A DNA stretch of 52,381 nt from contig ML976986.1 in NCBI GenBank assembly GCA_010015675.1, positions 1,248,643 through 1,301,023 on the forward strand, given 5' to 3'. Source of the stretch: Byssothecium circinans. Taxonomy: Eukaryota; Ascomycota; Dothideomycetes; Pleosporales; Massarinaceae. The notes beneath the pieces were generated by a model that was given only the letters and a program-made list of their open reading frames with translations, searched no databases and was not told where the DNA came from. Positions 36,701 to 48,588 of this stretch are shown here, one piece after another. Within the stretch, counting starts at the first letter, position 1. Every line of letters starts with the position of its first letter. The position numbers and the translations under genes are program-made.

Positions 36701-39700
36701 GAACGTTGCTCTTCCTACGCCATCTATCGATATCGATGCTCTGTCTAGCCAACTTGAGAGTATCGCTGGCGGTCTTCTGTCGGACATTTCGCTTTCTACG
36801 CCTACTGTCCTTCCAATCTCACTCCCCAGTGACCTTGTGAATCAGGTTGTTAGCGGCTTGCTATCGGATATAGTAATTCCTACATCATTGTTCGATGTCG
36901 GTGCTCTTCCCAGTCCATCGATAGATGTCGGCGCCTTGCCTAGCCAGGTCGCAAACCTTGCTAGCGGTCTACTCGAGAATATAGGTCTTCCTACCGGTAG
37001 CCCGCTACCGAGTAGTATTGTTGACGATATTGTGAGCGGAATACTTGCTGGTATAGCTGTACCGACTTCAGCACCAAATGTTATTGACAGCATTATCGGC
37101 AGCTTACCCACCGAGCTTGACCTCACTGGCACGCCAGCGCTTCCCTCAGTTCCTCTCGTTGACGTTACCGGACTGAAACCAACGCTCGACCCTTTCAGTA
37201 ATGGTCCTTCAACTCCGGCAAGTCTCACAAAAAATGCCCCAAAGACCGCTTCGCCATCAACAAGACCTAACAGAGTCGGTGGTGTATTAAATGGCCTACT
37301 CTCCGGCTTAGGCATTGGCGTTACACCCACTCTGCCTCCGGTAGCCCGGCCAGGTGTTTCGGAGATCAACGTTATCGGCGACCTGCTTTCTGATATTGTA
37401 GCTGGAGTTCCCACGCCGACTGTGTCTGTCCCGGCCCAACCGGGTGTGACGGATGTGAATGCCATTGTTGACATTATGGGAGGCTTACTGTCCGGCCTTG
37501 CTCTACCGACAATATCTGTTTCATCTCAAATCAATACACCTGACCTTGATAACGTCGGAAACATCCTAAGCGGGCTGCCTTCGGACCTTCCGTCATTTCC
37601 AAACGACATTGCAGATTTTTTACAGTCTCTTCTGACGAACCCGGCGGGTGAAGCCACGCCGATTCCCAACATCTTTCCACCTACGCCTACAGTCTCAGAT
37701 AACGGACAAGGTCTGCTTGGAGATCTGCTGTCTAATTTAGGTGTTGGTGGTGGGCTTCCCACAACGATATCTCTCCCAAGTGGCACGAGTCCTCCCGGCG
37801 TTGTGGACATCGATGACATCCTGTCTGCTCTAAGTGTAGAGGGCATAAGCCTACCGACCTCACCGCCAATCCCCGACATCGACCTACTAGGGGATCTCTT
37901 GAATGGCGTCATCTCAAGCTTAGGCGCAGCGTCTCTTCCACCCGTCTTAACTTCGTTGTCGATTTCCCCACCTTCTGCCCCTTCTGCATACCTGCCGAGT
38001 GCTCCGCCAGTGGCAGTTCCTCAAGATGTGTTGGCTGGGCTTCTATCAGCTTTGGCATCCATTCCAGCAATTTTGACGCCTATTCTCGATCTCCCTCTGC
38101 CTGCTTCTGAAGCTCCTTCGCAGACAGTTGGATTGCCGCCTATTGTTAACCTGCCTGTACCACCTCTTTCACTACCTTTGGCACTTCCCAGCGATATTGT
38201 TGGCAACTTGTTGTCAGAGCTTGATCTGGGTTCCGTATCTATACCCTCGTTGCCCGGCATTCCTGCAACAACTCCTTCTCAACTTCCACCAAACGCCTTG
38301 GGTGATCTTGTCTCAGCCATCCTGAACCTTCCAAGCGCATCTATAAACTTTCTTTCGCCGCAGAAAAGCAGCGCAATCGACAACCTCGATGGTCTACTCT
38401 CCAGTCTCGATCTCGGCGTTGTTGTACCAACACCCACAGTTTCGCTTCCTACACCCAGTGCCGTTGACCTCCTTGGTGGAGTGCTCTCCAAGATTGGAGA
38501 TATTCTAGCTGTACCAACCCTACCAAAGCCTGCCATCTCCGTACCAACACCCACGACAGAGATTGAAGGCGGATTGCTTTCGAATATCGATTCAGACACG
38601 ATGCCTTCACCTACTTTCAGACCACTGTTGCCAACTGCTGTACCGGCGAATGTTTTAGGTGGGCTAATATCCGATCTCGAAGATATTGTCGGTCCAATGA
38701 GTGCCTTCAGTCTTGTAGGGAATCTACTTTCAGGGCTCGGTGTGGATGCCGTTCCGTCTACCACTTTGGAGCCGCTACCGAATGTGACACCTCCTTCGTT
38801 CCCAACCAATCTTCTCGGAGGCTTGCTCTCCGAACTTGAAGATATCCTCGGACCGACTAGCGCCATCAATGTTATGGGCGGGCTGCTTTCGGATCTTGCT
38901 GCAAGTGCACTTCCATCAGCAACGATTGGTTCAGATGCGAGCCTTATACCTGCTTCCACGGCACCGGGATTTCTTGGCGGCCTAATATCTGGAGTTGGTG
39001 ACATTCTTGCACTGCCGACTAGTACGGGCGTTGTGATACCTGGAGATGTTCTTAATGGACTACTTTCTGGGATCAGTCTTCCGAACGGGCTACCAATACC
39101 TACTAACATTCCCTTGAACGTGGACGATATTGCGGATCTATTCAGCGACTTGTTCATCTTTGGAGCTCCAACAGATCTCATCTCAGATATTCCCACGCCG
39201 AGCTCGCCCGTTGAGCCGAATGTACTGGGCGGCCTTCTGTCCAGCTTGGGATTGATACCTGGAGCTTCGTTACTCACTGATGTTCTCCTTTCCTTCCCGA
39301 CTATTACTGGAACACCAGAAGACATTGTGGGTGATCTGCTATCCGGTCTAAACATCATTGGACAATTACCTATTCCTACATCAAGCATGCTAGCCGATGT
39401 TGATCTACCGACTCTTGCAGTACCGCTCAACTCTTTAATTACTGCGAATCCTACAGTGACCAGGGCTCCCAATTTATTAGGCGACCTTCTTCCAGATCTC
39501 AGCATTCAGCTACTTGCTCCCACGGCTTCGGTAGCACTCCCACAACCGATCGCTCCAGGGTTATCGTCGCTGCTCGCAAGTCTGCAAGCCCTTCCAAGTG
39601 CGAACGTTAACGTACTCAATGGTCTTGCAAGCGACTTAGAAGGCATTATCCCAACGCCTGCACTACCTCTTCCAGATTTGTCCCTGCCTTCCTTACCGAG

Positions 39701-42700
39701 CGTCAGTATCAATGTCGACCTGCCGCAGATCGGAAGTTTAGGTTTTGAGGTTGAACTTCCCACTGCGACTGGACTCCCGACCCCAACATCAGTGTTACCA
39801 CCAGGGTTACCGCTTGTTAATCTCCAGCCTCTTCTGTCGGCTCTAGCAGAAGTACAGAGTCCAACTCTGGCGATACCGGAGGCCATACCCACCTTTTCAA
39901 GCATCAACCTACCAGTTAATCTTCCAAGTCCATCACTCGTTGATCTTGATCCTTTACTATCTCTCATTGCGAACGCCCAAAGTTCGATGTTGAGCTTAAG
40001 TCCGACTCCCGCAGCCACATCTACAAGCTCTACACACAGTGCTTCGTCAACCTCGGTGAGTCGGCTGCCCATCGCTCTTGATCCAGTTTTCTCCCTCCTC
40101 TTTGGTCATGGGCGTGTCTCATCCGTATTATCAGGAACCGCAATCGTCGCCACAGCCACCAGCTCCGGACTTCGTCCTTCAAACGGTCTGCCAAGTTATC
40201 CGGTCGGAGGGCTTGAGTCTTTGCTCTCAAAATGGGGCGGATTGCTTGCGTTACCTTCAGATGTTGGAATATTGCCGTCAGCATCAGTTGCGCCGCTTGT
40301 AGAGCTTGAGTCGCTGTTGTCGGCGTTGGCAGTTGGGGGAGTGATATCGACTACAAGCATATCTAGCTCCCCAATTGCCGTTTCGGCACCTGTTCCAGTT
40401 GATGTATTAGGGGGACTGCTTTCTGCACTCGAACTGAATGGCGAGCTGATACAGACATTGTCTGGCAAATCCTCGGGAATTATCCCTACACTTGCGATGA
40501 TCACACCTCGCCCAACTGCGACGCAGAATGTTGCCACTCCGCTTATCAACGTTGACTTAAGTCTGGGCTTGTTGAATGGCCTATGCCCAACGTGCCACGC
40601 CTCCAGTGCTTCGTCAGCAAGTAAAGAGCCATTAGTCGACATCGGTCTGACTGTGGGAGCGTTGAAAGGCTTATGTCCTGGGATCTCCTGTCGTTCTTCT
40701 TTCACCACAACACAACAGAGCGCTGTCATCACTTCCGATACTATCGCCACCTCGTCACCGTCATCAAGAGCTTCCACATCTTCCAACCTGAGTAAAGCGC
40801 CGAGGCCTATCATCAACATTGCACAGTTGTTTTCGATATTGGGAGTCGGAGAAGTTTCGGTACGATCTTCGCAGACTATTGTACCTCCCGTTTCAGACAC
40901 CATTCCATCTACCACTTTCCGCAGTACTTCAACGCCTCTTGCGGTGACAAGCGTGAAACTGCTTATAGATATTGGCGGACTGCTCTCATCATTGATCGTT
41001 GCCCAAATTCCAGTACCGATTCCGACCACTCATACCTCAACATGGCTAGATTCAACAAGATCTACACCTTCGTCACCGACAGTGACACCGCCTCTAATCG
41101 ACATCAACTTTTCTCTTGGAGTGCTCGAAGGGTTGTGCCCTGGTCCGTCTTGTCGCTCTACCACAACATCAAAACCGCCTCTCCTTGGTATCGATCTTTC
41201 TCTGGGTATTCTTGAGTCCCTATGTTCAGGTCCTGCATGCCGCCAGTCCGCTACAAAACCCCTTGAAAGTGATGCCACACTTTCAGCTTTTACGGAGCAG
41301 CTACCCACAACATCGCCGCAAATAACCACCTCTCGGACACCTCTCATTGATATAGACTTATCACTAGGACTCTTTGAGGGTGTATGCCCGGGCCCTTCAT
41401 GTCGCTCCTCACGAACCCCTGCAACTAGTGCTCAAACCGGCCCCGTCACCACACCGAGCCTGTCGACTTCATCGTCAATCGTATCATCTGCTATTGGCGT
41501 ATCTACAACCTCCAGGAAGCCTCTCATTGGTATTGATATATCAGCAGCCATCCTTGGAGGGCTTTGCCCTGGCCCACAATGTCGCTCTACTACTCCAAGC
41601 ACCAACAGTGTCTTGCCTACACCGACCTCAACGACAACGTTACAGTTTACTGTGGCGACAAGGTCATCGAAGGGTTTGGTACCGCCCATCGCCATTTCTA
41701 TTCCTACACCATCCTCGCCGCTCATCGATATAGATGTATCTCTAGGAATACTAGAGGGTCTCTGTCCTGGACTCCAGTGCCGTTCATCAACCTCGAGCAG
41801 AGTTAGCGTACCATCATCTCCTTCATCCACCACACCACAACCTGTGTCAACGACTAGATCCCAACGAAGCCCGGTTCTGCCCATTCTTATTCCAATCCCA
41901 TCGAAGCCGCTCATTGATGTCAACTTCTCGGTTGGAATATTCGAAAACGTCTGTCCGGGACCCCAGTGCCGCACATCAACCACAACCATAGCAAGCAGCC
42001 CAACGTCATCAATTTTACCGAACCTCTCGCAGATTATCTCGAAAACTAGTTCATCCAGAGGCTCGGGGCTCCCGGTTCCCATTCCAGCGCCTTCAAAACC
42101 CCTCATGGATATCAATGTATCTGTTGGAATACTTGAGAGTGTCTGTTCAGGACCACTGTGTCGACCGTCCAGCGCGAGCATATTCTCTTCGAGTACTGCA
42201 ACGCGCTCATCATCGACAGTGAGCTCACCGCGGGCGTCAATCACAGCTCAGGCCACAGCGCCTTCATGGAAGCCTCTTCTGGATGTCAACGTATCTATTA
42301 ATCTTCTTCCCGGCCTTTGCCCAGGACCGTCTTGTCGGTCGTCCAGCGCGAGCAGATTCTCTTCGAATGCTGCAACGCGTTCGTCATCGACGATAAGCTC
42401 AACGCGTGTGTCAACAACAAACCAGGCTATGGCGTCGTCGAGGAGGCCTCTCGTGGATGCTAACATATCTGTCGATCTTTTCCCGAACCTTTGTCCAGGT
42501 CCCTCGTGTCGTACAACAAGTGCCAGCAGGCCAACTTCTTCCCCCATGACGCGTCCCTCAACAGCAGTCAGCTCGGCGCGTATCTCGCCAGCTCTGAGTG
42601 CGACACCCACAAGAAAGCCACTTGTAGATGCAAGCGTGTCCATTAATCTACTACCAGGACTATGCCCAGGCCCTTCCTGTCGCTCTTCAAGCATAAAGAG

Positions 42701-45700
42701 TACCGGCTCATCGTCTACCGGGATACAGCGATCGACAACGCGTTCGAGCTCACGGCCACCCTCAGTGACGACAAGTACTAGGAAACCTCTCGTTGATATC
42801 AATGTATCTTTAGGAGTCTTTACTGGTGTGTGCCCTGGACCGTCTTGCCGAACGTCGAGTTTCCGTGTCACTGGTAAGACGACTATATACGCCCTTCCCG
42901 CATCGAGAACACGGTCTATTTCATCGCCTACATCTGTCCTCACTTCAAGGGCCTCCACGAGGCCTTTGGTCATCAATATCTTCGACATCCTTGACATATT
43001 TGGAGAAGAAACGACAACTCGAAGTGCTACATCGTCAGCGCGAAGCAGTAGCGCCAGCATGTCATCGAGTCCTTCAGTGCGAGGGACTCCCACGGGCCCT
43101 ACTCAGTCATCATTATCGCGTACCATTACATCGGGATCCGTTTCAACGAACCAGGCTTCGAGTCCACGCACAACCTTTTCTGGCTCGTCTTCCTTGAGCC
43201 AGAATCAGACCCCAAGCTTACGTACATCATCGCCATCTGGTGTTTTATCAAGCGGCGCCCGATCCATCAGCTCATCTCAGCGCGGAGTCTCGCAATCAAC
43301 TTCGCAAAGTTCGGTAGCAACCACATCTTCGAGCAGTCAAACTTCAAGCTCCATACTGCGTTCTTCTACCAGGACGCTAGTGTCTGCAAGTGTCTCGCGA
43401 TCAAGTGTCATCGCATCTGGCATTTCGTCGCCAAGAAGCAGCACAACATCTGGCGTGAAATCCGGGGTAACGACTTTGAGTCGTACGTCTAGATCCGGAC
43501 CAGGGACTTCCGCCGTGTCATCCTCTCGATCATCTCTAATCGCCTCGTCCCTGAAGTCTACATTGACAAGTGGCCAATCTTTGACGCAGCCCACTTCCTC
43601 GCTCCGAAGCAGTGCAGCTTCTGTCGTGATAAATCCTACATTAACTTCGAGTCGTAAGTCCGGTTCCAAACTTGAGACTCCTACCGTATCAATTTCTGGG
43701 GCTTCCCGAGCAGCCTCATCGGTGCAGTCTATATCGACTCCTAGTCGGCCTTCGACACGGTCTACTTCATCGACGTTGCTATCCGGTCCCTCGATCGTGT
43801 CCTCCACCCGAAGAACTTCCTCGACTTCACAGACTGTCGCTTCATCTCGAGCGATAGATACTGCCACCTCAAAGCTTCTATCGAGCCGGGACCCATCTCA
43901 AAGCGGGAATTCAATCAGTGGACCTTTGCTTAGCTCGCAAGGTCGTAGCGTTGCGTCTTCTTCGATGGGCGGTCCATCCAAGCTTCCCACGACGTCAATT
44001 TTAATAGGAAGGACTACATCATCCTCGCCTCTCAGCTCCAGTGCCACTTTTCGGCCATCAACAACCGAGCCTCGCGTTTCGACAAGAACACAAGCATCAA
44101 GCGTGACTACAATCCAGCCATCACCTCCAAAAACATGCTGTGGCGTAACGGTGGGACAAGAGTACTCATACGAGTCGACTTTGTATCATGCTGAATGTGA
44201 TACCAACTACCAGATGGGCGATATTCGATCTGTGCTCTTTACAACCTTTCCGCGATGTATAGAGAGCTGTCAGACCGAAGACCGTTGCGTCGCAGTAGTC
44301 TTCAACCCGCTACTTGCGACTTGCAATCTGAAGAGCTCAGTAGGGCCTGCAGTCGCTGGAGGTGGCCTTTGTGCTATGCTGAAGATTCTTCCGACTTCGT
44401 CTACGACAGGCACGGTTTCGCCGGCCTCTGGAAGTTTTATCGCAACTACTTTGTCTACGGCAAATACTCAACCTACATCACATCCTCCAGGTATCGAAGC
44501 AATGCCTTCCTTCACAAGCACGCCACATTCGACATCGGCCGTTTCAGCACTGCAATCTTCGAGGAAGGTCTCGTCCACAGTAACTTCTCCTCTGACCTCT
44601 AGTGGCAGCGCAAATGCTCCTGGCACCAAAGCAACCTCAAACACAGTCATTCCTGAGACGAGCAAAACTACTACAGGATCAACCGCTACGTTTTCAAGCC
44701 GGAGCAGCACCACTATTCCGGGCACCAAGAGTATCTCCTACACAACCATCTTTGCTACAGGAAGTCTCACTTCAAGTTCTTCATCCTCGTCTTCGAGTCC
44801 AACTGCAACAGTTTCTCGGGCAGAACCTGTCTGACGAATTTCACCTAATGGACTTTGCGGCCCTGCTTTCGATTATACGTGCGAAGGAAGTAGATTCGGA
44901 CAGTGCTGTGGCAGAGGAGGCATCTGCGGTGATGATGATGGCTCCTGCCGAGCAGGCTGTCTGGCAGGATATGGTCTCTGTCAATCACAAAGCTCCTCAG
45001 GAGTATCAAGCGAGCCACCAGTGACCGGAAGCCCTAGAGCCTTCTCATCCACCTCAGCGACGGTGACTTCATTTAAACAGGATACAAATGAACCCACTCC
45101 CAGATCAACTAGTAGAGGCGGGATAAGCGTGCCTCCTGGGCGTGGCTCTTCGCTCACAGGCATCGCACCGTCATCAGCTGTTGAGGCAGAGATGGTCGGG
45201 AGCATATCTACAAGTTGAGTCACCACAGTCGCACCTTATCAACCTGGAACTTCATCACAAAGGTCTGGCTCATCAGCGTCTGTGTCCATACGCTCCAACT
45301 CGATTTCATCAACCCCAGCATCATCACGTACATCTTCACGTGCAACGACTGGAACTCAAGATGATGCTAGCAGGAGTAATACCGGTGCACGAACAACTTT
45401 ACCATCGCCAGTGCCAGTGCCATTCGATACGGCTTCGCCCGCACCAAACGATATTCCGACTGGTATAACGTCTTCATCGACTCAACCACTAGCTCTTTCT
45501 AGTTCCTTTCGTAGTAGGACATCAAGTCGCACTCGATTCTCTACTCGCTCATTGACTAGCTCGAGTCGATCGAGATCTACAAGTGCAGGCGCAAGAACAT
45601 CTCTTTCATCGTCGACTTCCAGTCGCTCAGCGTCGCGAGTAGTGCCGTCTACAAGCTCGGTTCTATCTCGACAGTCTGAGCAGCCATCTTTTGAACGTTC

Positions 45701-47474
45701 TTCAATGTCGGGATCGCCCTCTCGTACACCCGTAATTTCCCGCGATACATCTCCAAGGTCAAGCAGCGGAGTGCAATCGCCCCCGAGATCTTCGAGATCT
45801 TCGAGCAGCACTTCCGTATTTTCTAGCAGGAGATCAGCGACAACATTCATCCTCCCTTCTAGTATAACTGGAATAGCTACCCTCAGCGGCAGGGAAGGTC
45901 AGATCAGTCAAACTACGAGCCCTACGAGGCGGAGCAGTTCGTCAAGACGCTCGATCACCACATCTTCCGATCTACCCTCAGGTTCGCCAGACCCTCCAAG
46001 CCCCCCTGAGGACGATGAAGAAGAACCTGATCAGAGTGCTTCACCCACAATATCCTCGTCAGGGCGCGTTGTTAGCTCACGCCCAATCGTCAGACCTTCT
46101 GGACGTCCTGGAGTCGATACACTCACTAGAAACGAAGGCCAAGAGCAACAAGAGTCCACTTCATTCTCAGAATCGCTGCCGACTCAATCTAGTACGCGGA
46201 GACGGACTCGCACGAGATCTCCCACACGACATCCTACTCGACGTCCACACAGACCGGGGCAGACACCGCCTCCTTACTCAGAGCCATACCAACCTCCTGA
46301 CGAGGATGACTGGTATGAACCATTACCTCCGGATTGGTATGATGAGCAGCGACCGCCGCCGGGATGGAGTGATGGCGATGCCGGACATGATGGATTCGGA
46401 GATGGAGATAGTGATGGGGATTGGTATTATTATGAAGATGAAGATGATGATGATGATGATGGAGGAAACGGCGGGACTGGAGACAGTGTTAGTGACGATT
46501 TGGACTGCTGTTGCTGCAACCTCTCAATCGACAGCGATGACGAGGACTAGAATGGTTGGAAATGGGACTGGACTGAACATGATGGTGAAAGATATGTAAA
46601 TGGTACGAATGGGAACTGCAGCTGTCAATGGGATTGGGAATGGGTAGACGATCCAAAGGATGGGTGGACATGGGTTGATACAGGAGAGACAACGTCTGTT
46701 ACTCCCGTCATACCACTAACTTCTACGCCATCAGCGAATGACGACGAATGGTATTGGGCCGATAAGTGGGAGTGGGAGCATTACGATGAAGAGCCGACTC
46801 CTACATCCCTAGCAAAGGACGACGACTGGTATTGGGCTGAGAAGTGGGTGTGGGAGTACTACGGTGAAGACCCCACTTCATCTTCCTCTTCTTTAGCGTC
46901 GGCTTCCACACCTTCAGCGAAGGACGATGACTGGTATTGGGCCGACAAGTGGGAATGGGAGTACTATGACGAAGAGGTGACTCCATCTTCCTCCTCTGCA
47001 GCGTCTACATCGAGCCCAACCCCTACCGACGATGACTACGTATGGCGCGACCGCTGGGAGTGGGAATACTACAATGACGATGGCTCTTCCTGGACATCAA
47101 TACCATCTCCGACCCGTAAAGGATGTGAACGCTGCTCATTCAGGCCCACCCCAACATCTACTCCCACGACTACTCCTCAACCCCAAAACTACGCCCAAGA
47201 CAACCACGACGCCGACGATGACTTCGACGCGCCCCTCTTCGCATCACATCACCAGCACAACCCGCACCACCACTGGGTGCCCAATTGGTGGCAGCGACTT
47301 ACCAATATCTGGTCCAGTCCCGACGCGGAAGCTACACGCGTTCCGTACCATGACAAACGGTCCTCTTCATCATCCGACAATGAGCAGAGCTGCAAAGGCT
47401 GGCGCCCATCATGGTTGAAGTTCGGCCCTTGGAGGAGAGGAAAGGATCTGCTACGATGGCTGGTGCGGTTGTAG
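33748..47474 (+). CDS. Giant modular wall/surface protein, interrupted reading frame
   Basis: The locus encodes about 4,575 residues. The signal peptide (MSNPPIRSSRGY...LFIAQVVIA) starts at ATG 33748. It runs in one frame to about 35660, then shifts frame and continues in frame from about 35667 through 47474, with in-frame stops TGA 44832, TGA 45216 and TAG 46548. The middle frame is open for 3,054 codons. Module order: PAN-like, GLLS/PTPS repeats, CPGPxCR modules, Ser/Thr stalk, PAN-like, chitin-binding, Ser/Arg region, acidic and Trp/Tyr-rich modules. Composition and modules fit a secreted, probably wall-associated protein. No GPI signal or transmembrane helix ends it; the tail is basic. 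No intron convincingly removes the stops. All three stops could arise by single C-to-T changes (CGA to TGA twice, CAG to TAG), which suggests recent decay, but recoding or assembly error remain open. I know no named family with this set of modules. Confidence 0.75.
33850..34080 (+). other. PAN/apple-like domain, N-terminal
   Basis: About 77 residues directly after the signal peptide contain six cysteines: TTCTDASG, FQVFCGTN, LCVDACVGNPYCIGATY and QKCTLKG. The C..aC.....C.g..y.......C spacing is that of fungal PAN/apple-like domains, which often bind protein or carbohydrate (family knowledge). Confidence 0.6.
34100..40500 (+). repeat. Long degenerate Leu/Ser/Pro repeat region (GLLS...PTPS)
   Basis: Roughly 2,100 residues are built from dozens of units with the pattern (D/N)xLGGLLSxLxL...(I/V)PTPSVxLPS, spaced about 25-60 residues. 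Each unit pairs a short amphipathic Leu-rich segment with a Pro/Thr/Ser linker; Cys is absent after the first 40 residues. The nucleotide sequence has diverged, so the array is old. The frame change of the locus lies inside it at about 35660. Structure is unknown; repeated short amphipathic segments on a Pro-rich stalk are inferred. Confidence 0.75.
40541..42860 (+). repeat. Thirteen-copy two-cysteine module array (CPGPxCR)
   Basis: Thirteen units follow the consensus (K/P)PL(V/I)D(I/V)NxSxGxLxGLCPGPxCR, starting near 40541, 40630, 41090, 41174, 41338, 41518, 41717, 41905, 42092, 42269, 42446, 42617 and 42780. The first is shortened to CPTC. A degenerate Cys-less copy (PLVINIFDILDIFGEE) follows at about 42960. 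Each unit carries one C-x4-C pair and is joined by a 20-60-residue Ser/Thr linker. The last five are spaced about 163-177 nt apart with closely similar linkers, showing recent tandem duplication. The module seems derived from the GLLS unit. I do not recognise it in any named family. Confidence 0.8.
42861..44126 (+). other. Ser/Thr-rich stalk
   Basis: About 420 residues are dominated by Ser, Thr and Arg (runs such as SSSRSS, TSSRKS), with no Cys after the CPGPxCR units. Such stretches are normally heavily O-mannosylated and rod-like in fungal wall proteins. Confidence 0.7.
44127..44388 (+). other. Second PAN/apple-like domain
   Basis: Cysteine-containing segment: KTCCGVTVGQ, HAECDTNY, RCIESCQTEDRCVAVVFNP, TCNLKSS and GLCAMLK. 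The C..sC.....C....f.....C.lK pattern is the PAN-like core. It matches the N-terminal domain in layout but not closely in sequence. Confidence 0.65.
44856..44981 (+). other. Chitin-binding domain type 1 (hevein-like)
   Basis: Reading in the same frame as the preceding 3,054-codon segment, but after its TGA stop, gives ISPNGLCGPAFDYTC, GSRFGQCCGRGGICG, GSCRAGC and GYGLCQ. All eight cysteines of the hevein fold are present in order, including the adjacent CC pair (PF00187 pattern). The domain binds chitin oligomers in fungal and plant proteins (family knowledge). Its intactness beyond a stop codon is the strongest evidence that the stop interrupts a real protein. Confidence 0.8.
46330..47090 (+). 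repeat. Acidic and Trp/Tyr-rich modules
   Basis: An Asp/Glu/Tyr tract (GDWYYYEDED then a run of Asp) and a Trp-rich stretch (WKWDWTEHDG, CSCQWDWEWVDD) lead into four units of DDxWYWAxKWEWEYYDE at about 46737, 46815, 46920 and 47028, separated by short Pro/Thr/Ser linkers. About a third of each unit is Trp or Tyr and the rest mostly acidic. TAG at 46548 lies between the acidic and Trp-rich parts. Function is unknown; aromatic-acidic modules could bind polysaccharide or metal. Confidence 0.75.
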
Positions 47475-48588
47475 AAGTTTTTCTTTCTGTCCTGGTGTTT
47501 CGTGGTGTTATGAGCGTTCGTTTTTGCCTTTTCTTCTCCTTTAAGGACGTGCTCGAGGATTTTACGAGAGAGTATTGAGGGGTGCTGTGAAAGAGTTTCG
47601 TTTCGTTTCTTGGTCTTCATTTTCGTCTTTAGTTGCGTGTATATGTTGTACATATAGAATGGCATGAGATAAGTTCTTTAACGTGGCTTTTTCAATCTCG
47701 CCCTCCATGCGATGTGTAGCAACGCTTTTACGTCCCTGCCTTTATGGGTGGAAAGGAGAGCTGATTGTCATTGCTTCGTTCTATCGCCGTTCCGTTGAGG
47801 AAGAGAAGTGGAAGCAGTGCTTGCTCATCCTCAATATATACGGCGAGATATGCGTAACCAGGCACTTAGAAAGAGCTTGGGTAAAATAGCCTACGTGCCA
47901 CTTCGTTATCGAGCCCATTACTTCATCAATATCCTCTTCACCCAGATCTTCTCGTCTTCACGCAGAAGGCACAAGGCACAGGACACCAGGAATCAAAGCC
48001 TTTTAGCATTCGCTACGTCGGCTATGTGCATCGCCAGTGCCGCCTCAGATCCTCCCCCGCACTCGATAAAGTGCATTGATTGTATCGCGCCCGCGGTCGA
48101 CTGATTCCGACTCGTTCGTTCGTGATGTACATCGCCTGCATCGAAGCACCGTAAAGACACCTTGCCAGTTCAAATAATCAGAGATGCCGTCTGAGCGTCC
48201 GTAATGTAACAAGGTGGGTGTGCCGGACGCAGATATCACGCAGTCCCCCACGACCACCAACGAACCACTTGAGCCCGGTGAAGGGAGAGTTCAGAGGCGG
48301 AAGTGAAGGCCAGCTCATCTGCTACACGCTAGGCTTTCATCATCTGCAATTTTATCAGTATACTGCTCGTCCTAGGGAGTGTGGTGGGGACTCACTTGGT
48401 TTAAACTGGAAGGATGAAGTCCGAAGGTTCGCTGAGCGGAGAATTTTATGGTCGTGCGAGGAAGCTTTGGCGCTGAGTCAGCATGTGGGCTTGGCAGGGC
48501 CTGAGTTTTCGATCAGGCGAGGCGTGGAGAGAGCAGTTCTGCACACTCCATTTGTCAATTTGCATCAAGAGCCGGGCTTTGGGTGACT
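47475..48588. other. Intergenic region
   Basis: 1.1 kb between the giant locus and the aspartyl-tRNA synthetase gene. It should hold the 3' UTR of the first (T-rich at 47475-47660) and the promoter of the second. No supported gene. Confidence 0.4.

Noticed and set aside
38279..39505. 408-codon minus-strand frame opposite the giant gene (with others at 34323-35072, 40196-41029 and 42248-43093)
   Set aside because: The Leu/Ser/Pro codon bias of the plus-strand repeats leaves the antisense frame open. It has no own motif or start context.
44602..45024. 140-codon plus-strand frame across the chitin-binding domain
   Set aside because: It reads the region out of frame. The eight-cysteine domain lies in the other frame, in line with the long ORF.
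46488..46550. A 63-nt in-phase intron (GTTAGT...ACTAG) that would remove the TAG stop of the giant gene
   Set aside because: It is formally possible, but the deleted part encodes a CCCC-containing segment fitting its neighbours, the branch site is weak, and it would not explain the two TGA stops. Not adopted, but not excluded.
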